Assembly: GCA_001414345.1 (NCBI GenBank)
Contig: LLCB01000044.1
Coordinates: 62,001-126,000, forward strand
Direction of reading: 5' to 3'
Length of the DNA: 64,000 nucleotides
From: Hymenoscyphus infarciens
Taxonomy: Eukaryota > Ascomycota > Leotiomycetes > Helotiales > Helotiaceae
Shown here in pieces: positions 32,507 through 43,437 of this stretch. Positions within the stretch are counted from its first letter, which is position 1. Each line of letters starts with the position of its first letter. The notes under the pieces are model-generated. The model did not search any database, was not told the origin of the DNA, and saw only the letters and a program-made list of their open reading frames with translations. Both the position numbers and the translations under genes were made by a program.

Positions 32507-33793
32507 ATGGCTGATCTTCCTTCAGCCTCCTCCCCCAATCTTGTGCTTGCGCATCCCACCCGGGCAGAAAAAGTAAAGACCTGGACCCTCAATGCCAAAA
32601 ACTGGGGCTCGGCTCTTTCATTGCCGGATTATCTCCAGCGAGAAGAGTACCTCGCAAGTATCCCACAAACACGCGATGGCGGGGTTACACGTACGTATTT
32701 CACCCCCCCTTTTTACCCCCCTTTACCCCCCTTTAACCCCCCTCTTACCCCTCCACACATAATTCCACCCCCTTTTCTCGGCAATTCCAGTGTAACTTAC
32801 CTGTCCACAGACTGGATTCTCACCGATTCAACTCTCCCTGAAGACTCTCGACCTATCCTTTCCTCCTGCGAATCCCTCCGTCGTCATGCTATTCTCGCAA
32901 ATCCTGAGGGTACAACGAAAGAAGTGGTTACCCATGGCATTGGTTCTGTTTTCTGTGCCCCGGAATATCGAAACCGAGGTTACGCAAATCGTATGCTCAC
33001 CTTGGTCGGCGTGATTCTCAAGACACACCAGAAGGAGATTGCCGAATGTCCATTCAGCATTCTATACTCTGATATAGGGAAAACATTCTACGCGGGTTTA
33101 GGATGGAAAGTCTTTGCCAGTTCCCACATATCTCTCTCAGCTCTACCGAACAGCACAAATGGAGACGGAACAACAAATGGGACTGCCAACGAGACAGCCA
33201 AGACCCTCACATCAGCAGAATTGGCGGAGCTCATCAATCAAGACTGCAACTCCCTCAAAGCCCTCGTCCCAAAAACCGCAAAATCCACACAAAAACCCGC
33301 CCTGGCTATCCTCCCCGATGCTCAAACGATCCAATGGCACCACCTCCGCGAAACCTTCATGACCACCAAACTCTTCCCCAACCGCGCACCCCCAACAATA
33401 AACGGCGCCATCTCCACCGGTCCACCCGGCTCTAGAGTCTGGATAATATTCACACGCGTCTTCTACGGCCCAATTGACTCCCCAACTTCCGGGAATAAAT
33501 TCTACATCCTCCGTCTTGTTTTGGAAGATGAGAATGATACGGAGGCCAATGCTGAGAAGCTGGTTAGCGTTTTGCAAGTTGCTCGAGAGGAAGCTGGGAA
33601 GTGGCAGTTGGATAGTGTGGTAATTTGGAATGTTGGGGAGGCTGTGAAGAGGCTTTTGGCGAGGAAGGGGGTGCAGTATACGCTTGAGGATAGGGAGTCG
33701 GATAGTATTGCTAGTTTGATGTGGTATGGGGAGGGAGAGGGCGGGCCGCAAGAGGTGGAGTGGGTTGCGAATGAGAAATTTGCTTGGTGTTAA
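32507..33793 (+). CDS. LYC1: Lysine N6-acetyltransferase LYC1 (GNAT)
   Basis: Predicted 388 aa from exons 32507-32690 and 32811-33793. LYC1 acetylates free L-lysine with acetyl-CoA, the first step of a fungal lysine degradation route. The start ATG opens MADLPSASS; LAHPTRAEKVKTWTLNAKNW and LPDYLQREEYL follow as in LYC1 proteins. The acetyl-CoA motif appears as CAPEYRNRGYANRML (about 110-124), with the R-x-x-G-x-A core, and SILYSDIGKTFYAGLGWKVF completes the GNAT fold. The second half is the LYC1-specific C-terminal domain, ending KFAWC. Splicing C|AC restores the VTHWILTDST junction. The 120-bp intron is a multiple of three and has no in-frame stop, so retention would insert 40 Pro-rich residues. 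Lysine as substrate is inferred from the family. Confidence 0.85.
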   Translation: MADLPSASSPNLVLAHPTRAEKVKTWTLNAKNWGSALSLPDYLQREEYLASIPQTRDGGVTRTYFTPPFYPPLPPFNPPLTPPHIIPPPFLGNSSVTYLSTDWILTDSTLPEDSRPILSSCESLRRHAILANPEGTTKEVVTHGIGSVFCAPEYRNRGYANRMLTLVGVILKTHQKEIAECPFSILYSDIGKTFYAGLGWKVFASSHISLSALPNSTNGDGTTNGTANETAKTLTSAELAELINQDCNSLKALVPKTAKSTQKPALAILPDAQTIQWHHLRETFMTTKLFPNRAPPTINGAISTGPPGSRVWIIFTRVFYGPIDSPTSGNKFYILRLVLEDENDTEANAEKLVSVLQVAREEAGKWQLDSVVIWNVGEAVKRLLARKGVQYTLEDRESDSIASLMWYGEGEGGPQEVEWVANEKFAWC

Positions 33794-35697
33794 TTTGTTG
33801 GTTCTTTGAGGGAGCTAAGATTTGCTCGTCCGGTATGGTTTAGTGTCGAATTTAGTTGGCGGGAGGATGGATTGGATTTAGAATGATACATCAAGAGACT
33901 CTTCGGCAGGTGGGGGAAAAAGGCGGACCTTTTGGGTAGACTGGTTTTCTCGACTTTTGAGGGGCGGGTTTAGACTGAAGAATTGTTGGCAGATATTTTT
34001 CTACATCAGCTAGAGAAGAATATCGGATATGGGTTGGTTTTATGATGTGAAGTCACCCGACGTCGTCACGTTTTGGTCATGTGTCAAGTTCCGTCACGTG
34101 TGGCTACTCTAATATTATCCATGCCAGGGCTGTAGGATCCAACAAACCAGAGGTGTAGAGATGGCGAAGTTGCTTCATTTGGTGGGTGGGCTGGCCTGCT
34201 CTCTCATAGACAACGAGGATTTGTTCTTCTTCGAGAAGCGGGGGGCATGACGGAATTTCTTTTGCTGCATTTTCCGGAGACTTTGACGAGAGGAACTAAA
34301 ATATGAGGACTTTGTTTTCGACAGGAGATTGGGTTTCGATAGGGAGAATGGCCAGTTGGTGCAGAGTTCCCGAGTGCCCAACTGGTCTTTGAGACTTCGG
34401 ACTTCCTGGTTCTCTCTTCTTTTGATTTTATCCTCTTCGCTTCTGGGATAACAATCTAGGGAAGTTACTTCTCTTTTTGTTCTACTTTCTGCTCTGACGT
34501 TGCGTGTAGGGAGCCTACTGTATTAAATGTACTTTGATGGGTTGTGTTGGGTATACTGTCTGATGACGTTGGTTGCTGCTTACCTAGGTCTTCTTATTTG
34601 CTCTCGAGTTTTTCGTGTCCTCGTTTTACTACCATGGAAGACTTAGTACCTGTTGTTTTTACTCTTGGACATCTTTTCTGTTGAGGGTGTAGGTGTGGGT
34701 GTGGGTAGGAGTCTATAAGGTACTAAACATGGTCCTTAGTCAAGGTTGACCTTTTTGGTAGTTTTTTTTTGGTGGGGGGGGGGGGGGGGGGGGGGGTTGG
34801 GAGAATCATGTTCCTCCGATTTGAGGGGAAAAGCCAATATAAAGAGCAAAGACGGTTCGGATTTTGACAAGAAAGAAAAATAGCTACCGATGTATCGGAA
34901 CTATGTGGTCTGGTATTGTGCTCGTAGAGCTGACGGGATGGAGGCCTGGTGTATAGGATTTCTTTGGAATGAAACTAAAATTTCTACTCGTGAGGAGTGA
35001 GGGAGAGTTGTTTTGGGGAAAGGTTTTGTTTCGAGGGTAAGAAAGATTTCGACAGTAACTGCGAGATATTCTAGCACGTTGCCATGTGTGCTTCGAGTGA
35101 GTTTTTTGTTGTCGAGCTATTTCTGGGTGTAATTGTTTTGCTTACTGGTGCTTACTCAAGTTGTTTCTTCTAAAGGGGTTGGTTGCAAGATCAGGGGATG
35201 GTACTGCCGTTATTTTGTTTGTATTTTGTATTCCGAGGGGTTGTTTCTTGGTTTTATACTATGCTTTTAGGTATGTGTGATGTTTTTTGGTGGTTCGTAG
35301 GTACTAAGATTGTAGGAAGAAGAGAGGCAAGGTTAAGGTGATGAGGTGATGATGGTACGTCGCTTACAACTTACAAGAGTAGGATTTTTTTTCCTTCGCG
35401 AGGAAGTATGAAGGATGGGTCATAAGAGTGGCAAGTAACATTGAAATCAAATTTCAAGAAGAAAAAATCAAAGGAACTCTACCGATGGAGAAAGCAAAGA
35501 TGATGTGTACCCCGCTTTTTCTGGATATATCAAAACTCATTGAGACTGGAATTGGGGCTTAGTAACAGTATGAACCATACGTAGAATACCTGAGTTTATG
35601 GAGCGAGGATGATGATGCGCCATGTTTGAGTTTAGGATTGTTCTCTCTCTCTCTCTCAAGATGTAAGAGTTCTTTTTTCTTTTCTTGAAAAATAAAG
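33794..35697. other. Gene-free region right of LYC1
   Basis: No supported gene. G/T-rich sequence follows LYC1. A run of 23 G residues lies at 34774-34796. A (CT)n tract at about 35640-35657 adjoins the TIR element that starts at 35698. The minus frame 34175-34381 has no motif. Confidence 0.45.
34774..34796 (+). repeat. Poly-G tract (23 nt)
   Basis: Uninterrupted run of 23 G, preceded by a T9 run and GGT. Its true length may be uncertain because homopolymers are error-prone in sequencing. Confidence 0.9.
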
Positions 35698-36026
35698 TAC
35701 AAAAGTCCAAAAACGACTAAATCGTAAAACGCAAATCGCAAATCGCAAAAGTTAAGCATTTATAGCTAATTTAACTATATAAGGCCTCTAAGAGCTACGG
35801 CTAATCGTAAATTATATTATACTATCTACTTACTCTCTTACTCCTTATTTAGATATTCTATTCTTTTACATATTATATATTACATATACTAAGAGAGTAT
35901 ATGAGAATATAGGTGAGAGTGTAGAAGAGAGTGCGAGAGTGCGAGAGTGAGAGAGTAAGCAAACATTTCAGAGGAAAGTTTTTCCTAGCGTAGGTAAGAG
36001 GAGTTTAGCTAAAGTAGCAAACAATC

Positions 36027-36063
<37 letters not shown>

Positions 36064-36356
36064 ATCTAGAAATAATAGAAAGAATATGATATAAGAGTTA
36101 GATAATAAGTGGTGAAGATATAATAGTAAGGAGACGATAGATAGCGAGGGAGCGATATTACTACTATATATATAATACTTATTACCTTACTCTATTCTTT
36201 GATTGGCTAGTTACTATAGTTAAGACTATCTAGTCTTAATATAGAGAGAGAGAGAAGAAGAAGAGAGAAGCAATTTAAATTAAAAATTATTCTCTGTTTT
36301 ACTTATAGAAAGTAACAGTTTGCGATTTACGATTACGTCGTTTTTAGACTTTTGTA
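35698..36356. mobile_element. 659-bp TIR element (MITE-like)
   Basis: The ends are inverted repeats: 35698-35749 starts TACAAAAGTCCAAAAACGAC, and 36319-36356 is its inverted counterpart ending in GACTTTTGTA, with few mismatches over about 38 bp. The terminal TA on each side reads as a TA target duplication, as for Tc1/mariner-type elements. The interior is AT-rich with a (CT)n tract (about 36028-36058) and a purine tract (about 36242-36270), and it cannot encode a transposase. It is unrelated in sequence to the element at 25186. Confidence 0.7.
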
Positions 36357-37877
36357 GATTTAGGATGCCGTACCAAGGCACTTTGAGGTGCTTTATTTTT
36401 AGGGAAAGCGTTTTCACTTTCGATAGTGAGACCAATTGTGAAAGTAATAGCAGCAAGAATTATACTTCTACGTGTGTTTCGAATCTTCCAAGGTAGACTC
36501 GGAAAATCTGGTGAGCTTGTGGCAAAGTTGAAGGTATTAGATTTGTCTCAATGCTTTATAGGAGATGGACACCTACCTCATAGCCAGTTGCCCACTTGAA
36601 AGGATTGACACAGTTTTTGGCCGGCACTGGAAAATCAAATTTCTGGAGTTGGTCAATTAGTATTTGTACTACTTTGTAGGATTGGAGTTTTAACTTGACC
36701 CCTCGAATGTATTTTCTTGTAATGAGGGGGTTACATGACTAGGCGAATAGGAATTTCAAAAATTTCAAGCATCCATCTCCTCCGATGACCAGGTGGGAGA
36801 ATTGATACCCACACCCTCATGCTGTCTAACTTTTAACCGACTTAGTTGCGAGTAAGCCGTACTTGAGTCGAGTAAGCCACTAGGTAAGCTGTCAGAGACT
36901 CCCAGCCACTCACGTGCTAGTTACCCCACTATTCCCCCTTTTGGATTGACCTGCATATTTTCTTTGCATGCTGCTTTGAGTATTCGTAGAATAAACGCTC
37001 CGGTGAATTGGGGGGATTGCGAGGGCGAATTGGATGAACGGGGGAGAAAGCAGATATATATTCCTTCGCAGATTTCTTGGACCGAACCCCACTGTTCCTT
37101 AGCATTATCGTCGACTTCTAGCACGGATCTAGCGGTCGTGTAGAGGGTTTGTACCTCTTCGAAGGGTCTATGGATTCAATTTAAAAGAGCTTCGTCTATA
37201 AGAGGAGTCCGTAGTGAGTTTTTAAAGTAAGTGTGGTTGGTGGTCTACTAAGAACGTCAATATCATCTAAGCACTACTACCTGTTCCGTACCAACCTAAG
37301 CAATAATCATAATTTCGCACGCTGGTGTCAAGTAGAACTTTCTGGGTTTTGAATTGACTTTTGACTCATAGGACCTTATCTAAGTATACGATATATCTTA
37401 TATCATACTAGTCATACATCTAAGTTTGAAGATAGAGGAGAGGTATATAAGCAATATAGTCCAGAATTTCAAGGGTGATATTCTTTTTCAAGAGTTGCGT
37501 GAATATGTAGCACGAGTAGCTTTCCGTTTAACCAAAAAGATAAACTAATGTATACCGGCACTGAAATTTATTAAAGTTTATTCCGTACCGGAAAAAAAAC
37601 TTAGAAGAGGACAGGGTGGCGATTAAATATATATCGAGTCAAATTACTTAAATCGAGTTTAATAGAAATATAAAGCGTGACGAAGTACTACTACTTATTA
37701 GACTTAGAAGAAGCTTTGTTTCTTCTTCGTCGCTATTAATCTTTAGAATAATTCTATAAATATAAGCTATAAAATAGAAAAATCCGAGCTAGCTATCTTT
37801 AAAGCTTTTAATAACTCAACTATTATATAATAAAGTTAACTCTAGCTTTTAAATATATATTATATTCTTTATCTTAA

Positions 37878-37880
<3 letters not shown>
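36357..37880. other. Gene-free region, AT-rich towards the right
   Basis: No supported gene. The overlapping short frames at 36910-37143 have no motifs. From about 37380 the sequence becomes AT-rich and RIP-like and leads into the poly-T tract and LINE. Confidence 0.4.

Positions 37881-37923
<43 letters not shown>
37881..37923 (+). repeat. Poly-T tract (43 nt)
   Basis: 43 consecutive T at the boundary between AT-rich sequence and the LINE remnant. It could be the poly(A) tail of a minus-strand retroelement lying to the left. Confidence 0.85.
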
Positions 37924-37925
<2 letters not shown>

Positions 37926-37949
37926 CTAGTAGCTATAATAGCACGCTAT

Positions 37950-40900
37950 CCTGAATTGCCGGCATTTATAGATGTTATATATTTAGCTTTTCAAAGACGT
38001 TTTCAAGATTTACAAGTAGTACTAGAGCACCGGGGTCTATAAGTCCTCACTCTTAAGGGACTCGGCAGGCTAATTAGGCTTTACTACTTAAGAAAAGCAA
38101 AAGATCCTAGTATAAGAGCTACTTATAAATAAGGCCGAGGTTAGAGATATTCTATTTAATACCCTAACTACTACTTCCTAGTCTCTCTTATAAGCTAACC
38201 TTACTTTACGTAAGGTTAAGGAATTAATCCTTAGTAAAGCTTTAACTATACTAGGGGAGGACGAGCTTATAATAGGGGTTTTTAAAGTAGCTTAGCTATA
38301 AATATTAAGCTTTATTCTCTCTTTATTTAAAGGCTATATTAAGATAGGCTTTTATCTAAAGATCTTCTATACTACTATTATTACTATTATTCCTAAGCCT
38401 AATAAGAAAGACAAATCTTCCTCTTAAGTATACTAGCTAATTATACTACTCTTAGTTCTAAGAAAAGGGCTTAAAAGGCTTCTTACTAAGTGAGTCTCTT
38501 AGATAGCTATTAAATACGCTATTCTTATGACGGCATGCCGTCCTGTATAGCCGATATTACGTGGCATATACCGTACATATTAGCTTTCAGTAGTTGTTGT
38601 TTTGCATTGTCTAATTTAGGAAGGTTACGTACGTCCGTACGTCTGTCCGGACTTTCGGACGTACTTCGTAGGGTTCGGGCTTTTGTATTAGCCGACGTAT
38701 ATCGTTGTTCGGTTTCGTACCCCTTTTGTATCGTCCGAAACCTCTTATATATAGCAGCCTACTCCTAGAGTCAGAAAAGGCTAGTTTAGCCTTTTCTTCC
38801 GTATCAGAGCCTAGTATCTACGCATATTATTCAGTCTCGAACGCACTCCTATATACCTCTTCTCCTATAGTGTGTATTTCGTACCGTTACAATTCTAGGT
38901 TAGAACTAGTTTAGCGCTCTCCTATTAAGGGCTACTATAGACCTTACTACCTACCTTATCTTTAATATTAAGTTAGCTTTTATAGATAAATAGGAAGTCT
39001 CTCTCTTTATACTTAATATTAAAAGGGCCTTTAATATAGTACTCTCTAGCTACCTAATTAAAAGACTTAGAGAGTAAGAATAGCTATACTACCTTATAGA
39101 ATAGGTCTTCTTCTTCTTAACTAATAGATTTATAAAAGTAAAGCTTAATAGAGAGATAGGAGATACTACCTTACTTAAATATAGCCTCTCTTAAGGCTCG
39201 CCTATCTTACTAATCCTTTTTATACTATATATCTAACCTCTCTTTAGGCTAGGAGTTAGCTCGCTTCTAGTAGTATAGAGATTTAGCTACGCTAATAATA
39301 TTAGACTACTTATCTCTAGACTCTTAAAGGTAGGGAATATTAAGCTACTTATAGAATAAGTAACTAGTATACTTAAGTAGAGTATAAATAAGAGTATTAC
39401 CTTTAATACTAAAAAGTTAGAACTTATCTACTTCTTTTATAAAAGAAAGTAAAAAGGAAGAGAGATTTAACCTCTCCTCTTTATTATAGTTAAAAGAAAG
39501 ATAATAAAGCTTATAAAAGAGCTTTAGTAGCTTAGTATCTTCTTTAACCCTTATCTTACTTTTTATAGCTATATTAAAAGAATAGCTAGTAAAGCTATAT
39601 TTATAGCTAATACTCTTAAAAGTATAATAAATATAGTAAGAGGATCCCCTCTATACCTTCTAAAATAAGCTACTATAGCTTATATCCTTTTAATTACCTA
39701 CTTTAGATATAAGACCTAGTACCTAGGCTATATAAGGAAAACAGGTAGTATAGGCCTTATAAATAACTGGATTAGCTAGTATCTAATACTTCTAGATAGA
39801 GTAGTTATAAAGTATACTAGAATTATCCTCTTAGTCTATAAAACTACCTCTACCTTAGTACTCCTTATAGAATCTAGCTTATTAGTTACTAAGATTACTC
39901 TTATTACTAAAGGTAAGGCTTTTAAAGCTAGAACTCGACGTCTTAACTTAGCTTACCTGCTTAAGCGATGCTTAAATAACTCTTACTTAAAGGCTAGGCT
40001 TGTTTACTAGTCCTCTTAACCTCTCTCTCTCTTAGAAGAAATCGATTTAATTTAAGACCCTTTATAGAATAGAGGTTTTAACTAATAAACCTATCTTCTT
40101 AAGATAGTAGATCTAAGCCTTAATAGTAATAAAGAATTCTATAAAGCTAAATTCCTTAAATTCCTTACCTTAGTCTCTCTTATAGACTTAGTTATATTTA
40201 CTAATAGCTCTTGCTTAGATAATAAAAGTATTAGTAGAGGTATATGCCTTATAAGAGAAGAGGTTATATTAAATATAAAGCTCTTCCTTTTTAGTAAAAC
40301 CTTAGAAATTTACGATATAGAGATAAAAGCCGCTTTATATAGCCTTGAACTAGCCTTTAGATCCCCTTTTTAGACCTCGGCTATAAAATGCTAGATTTAT
40401 CTTAATAACCTTAAAGCTATACTCTAACTAACCTACTAGTCTTATAGTACGTTATAAGAAACCTTTAATAAGGTCTTTAACTTTACTTAGCTATACCTTA
40501 GGAAAATTTAAATAAGATAGTACTCTAGTTATATAGGAATCTATAATAATATAATAGCCGATAAAGCTATAGAGAAAGCAGCTCGCTTAACTCCTCCTTC
40601 TAGCTTCTACCTCTTACTCTATACTACTATACTTAATTATAAGGCTAAGAAGATAGGAATTAAACTTATAAATCAACTCTAGTAGACTACGCTCCTAGAC
40701 ACCTATAAGAGGCTAGGTCTTACTTCCTAGTCCTCGAAGCCTAGGACTCTTAAACTACTAAGAGAGGTCCTAGCTTAGCTAATTATAGCTTATACTAGCT
40801 ATAAAGACTTTATAAGGTACTACCTTTACTTCTTCTACTTTAATATACTTCTAGAGTTAAAGAACTATAAATATAAGAAGGTAAAGATATAATTCTACCT

Positions 40901-41330
40901 ACTCTTCTATAAGCTTATAAATAAGAAGGACCTAAAGCTATTAGCTGAGGCCGAGGGAAAGCCTTAACTCCTCTTTAGACCTAGGTCTAAGGAACTCTTT
41001 TATAAGGTCTATATTAAGACTAAATTCTTTATAAAGATCTATCTCTAGAGATAGTTTAATTACTTCCTCTCTCTCCTCTTTCTTATACTTTTATATATCT
41101 CTTTTATCTTCTTCTAACTTATTAAACTATTTAAGAATAAGGGCTACTTTGAAAGTAGAGCTTCTCTTTAAACTATCTTTTATAAATTAGCTTACTCGTT
41201 TACACCTCTTATAGCCTAGAGCACCTCCTAGTGTCATTTGCTCTTCTTTAGAACTCTTTAAGACCTAGACCACGTAATCTAGACTCTACCTAACGTTAAA
41301 TAGTAATAAATAAATAAAATAAATAAATAT
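37950..41330 (+). mobile_element. RIP-degraded Tad1-like LINE, 5'-truncated, with nested LTR
   Basis: A non-LTR retrotransposon whose reverse transcriptase and RNase H can still be read through stops. LNIKRAFNIV (about 39012-39041) fits LDIKGAFD..V with G/D changed to R/N. TAAGGCTCGCCT (about 39193-39204) fits the QGSP motif with Gln CAA now TAA. Codons at 39288-39299 read YANN for the catalytic YADD. FTNSSCLDN (about 40190-40220) fits the RNase H TDGS motif. Every change is a C-to-T or G-to-A transition of RIP type. The 3' end is an A-rich tail (AATAAATAAAATAAATAAAT near 41306-41330). No endonuclease domain is recognisable at the left. It is non-functional, and a 366-bp LTR-like insert splits it at 38526. 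Confidence 0.75.
38526..38891 (+). mobile_element. 366-bp LTR-like insertion (solo LTR) inside the LINE
   Basis: Flanked by the direct repeat ATTCT (38521-38525 and 38892-38896), a 5-bp target duplication. The ends TATGACGG and CCGTTACA become perfect inverted repeats TGTGACGG/CCGTCACA if one RIP transition is undone at each end. Removing the insert and one ATTCT rejoins the LINE reading frame exactly. It has many intact CpA/TpG, unlike its host. The plus frame at 38535-38768 lies within it and is not considered a gene. Confidence 0.75.
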
Positions 41331-42120
41331 ATTTAGCTTTTTAGCTCTTATTATTTAGTATTAGCTATATTAGGTAGAACTCGGTTATTATTCTTATTAG
41401 ACCTTAGTAGTTTCCGACCTCCTATATATAGATACTTATATTCGGTATAGAAGAGAGATAGTTTTTCCTTTTCTTCTATACTAGAGCTTAGTATTTATAT
41501 ATATTATTCTGTCTCGAACGCACTTCTATATACCTCTTCAGTAGTAGTATATATTTCGTACTATTATAGTAGCTTAAGAAAATACTAGCTATATTATTTA
41601 TATTAATTTTACTACTAGTTAAACACTTAATATATTAATATAATAATTAGATATTTAAGATTTTTCTCTATATAATATAGAAAGTAATATATCTCTAGTT
41701 TTAATCTTTTATACTATAATTAATAAACTCTATTAATATAATTTTAAAAAAAGAACTTCGTCGCTAGATATAAATACTTAGACTTAGCTCTCTTAGAGTT
41801 TATAAGTAATTAGCTAAGAAAGGTATTAGTTATACTATTATATATATAAATAGTTAAGATAGATAGTTAATAGTTCTACTAAAGAAAAAAAGCGTATAAT
41901 ATTAAAGTAAAATATAGTAGACTATCTTAAGGTTATAGCTATAGCTATTATAATAATCCTAGTTAGAATTAGACTTCTAATTCTTAGTACTAGTATTAGT
42001 AGTACCTTCGCTTCTACGTTATAACTCGACTTAAAGTAGAGAACTAGAATAAAAGAGAAATAGACGGACTACGAAGAATATATTATATACTAGTCTTCAA
42101 GTCTATGCTGATCTTAGAGT
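41331..42120. repeat. RIP-altered second copy of the 366-bp LTR family and AT-rich flank
   Basis: About 41395-41576 matches the right half of the LTR at 38526-38891, sharing TCTCGAACGCACT and CTATATACCTCTTC and ending TTTCGTACTATTATA versus TTTCGTACCGTTACA. The differences are mainly RIP-type transitions. The rest to about 42120 is AT-rich without recognisable features. Confidence 0.6.
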
Positions 42121-43437
42121 GCTTCAAATGGATTGTTGAGAACAGAAGAGGTCGTAGTAAGATAAGTCTATAGCTGAAAGTTGTCGGAAAGCTAGCTTTT
42201 CAAGAGAGGAAAATGAATCTTTCTTATATTGTTGTAATTTTCTAAGCACTTAAACTTTGCCTTCTCTCGTGAAATTTCCTTCCTGATTAATACTCTAATA
42301 CTTTGAAGCTTCTAGCAAACTCTTAAAAGTTATACCTCTACACCCTAAAAACAATTCACATAAGCGAAGGAGATATATTCTATTCATAGGTTCTATTCAT
42401 AGGTTATTTACAAATAGCACGTACTGAATTTGTTCGTGGCATTTAGTAGGTGACCTACCAACAACCCATGTTTCTCTTCTCACCTCTTTAACAACTGACA
42501 ATTCCTAAGTTTCCCTCACATCTGACCTTAAATAGCACCAAACATTCCTATCAACACCAAATACCCCGCGTGAAAGAAGGAAAATAGCGAGTACCTCTCG
42601 CTATTCGTAAGTGGCCCAAAAACAACCCAACAGCTATGTAGCAGGTAACCTACAAATATCACTGAATTTCTCCGCAGTTATTGGTAGGTAACCTGCATAT
42701 AGTGACTTTTCACGTGACTATTGATATGTTACCTACGAATAGCAGGAGACTCCGCTCTCGCAATTTCAGAATCCAAGCTCCCAGAATATAGTTGTGAAGC
42801 CGAGGAGCACTTGCACATTGGTATTATCATGTATTTCACTGAGCCCTCTCGGCACAGTCCACAAGTCAGATGTATCTTGTAAACTTCTTCCCCTTGTCTC
42901 TGGGCCATGACAATCTTTACGGAACCAGGGCTATCCTTTCCGCTGAGCCTAGGGGAAGCAAGAATGACTCTCAACAATTACTCCGCATATCTGTGGCCGA
43001 AAATGGAAAGACCGGATATTTAAGTAATGATGCTTTTGCGTTTGTCTCTACACAAGTCAAAAAGGGTGTTTGTGACAACTTTAGGATAAGAAAACACCGT
43101 CTAACAAGTGCAGTTTGCAGTTTATCCGTATTAATTGTGTGGCAAAGCTGATCATTACACGATGGCATGAGTTGTTGCTGCGTTGGGATGGTTCTGGTAA
43201 CCTCATATACTCCGTATAAACTCTAGCCGATAAGGATTTGTTCTGAAAGCGTGTAGCTCTCTTGTTGCCGACTGATGCTCGAACATATAAATATGTATAT
43301 ATATGCTGAGAGATCATCAGTCGGTAGAATCAGATCCAGGGAATATATTGAAAAGGTATTCCCCTTTAATTGACCTCTCATCGTGCTTCGAGGCATTTTA
43401 CGTATGGCGGAAAGAAAATGATGGACATCGACGTCCA
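42121..43437. other. Intergenic region with palindrome cluster, right of the AT-rich island
   Basis: Composition returns to normal at about 42120. A cluster of imperfect palindromes occupies 42383-42745 (separate entry). Short frames at 42729-43441 have no motif and mostly start at non-ATG codons. No RNA gene is seen. REV7 ends at 43438. Confidence 0.45.
42383..42745. repeat. Cluster of six imperfect palindromes with a GGTNACC core
   Basis: About six related 22-30 bp units around GGTAACC or variants, often flanked by CTATT on the left and AATAG on the right: near 42393-42418, 42441-42463, 42583-42620, 42631-42660, 42676-42702 and 42718-42742. Spacing is irregular. No open reading frame runs through them. 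Confidence 0.65.

Noticed and set aside
38535..38768. 77-codon plus frame in the middle of the LINE
   Set aside because: It lies wholly inside the 366-bp LTR-like insertion with target duplications; LTRs rarely encode proteins and no motif is present.
42729..42977. 82-codon minus frame with CGLC and CKC Cys motifs
   Set aside because: Starts at a non-ATG codon, overlaps the palindrome cluster at its end and shows no recognisable domain; too weak to list as a gene.
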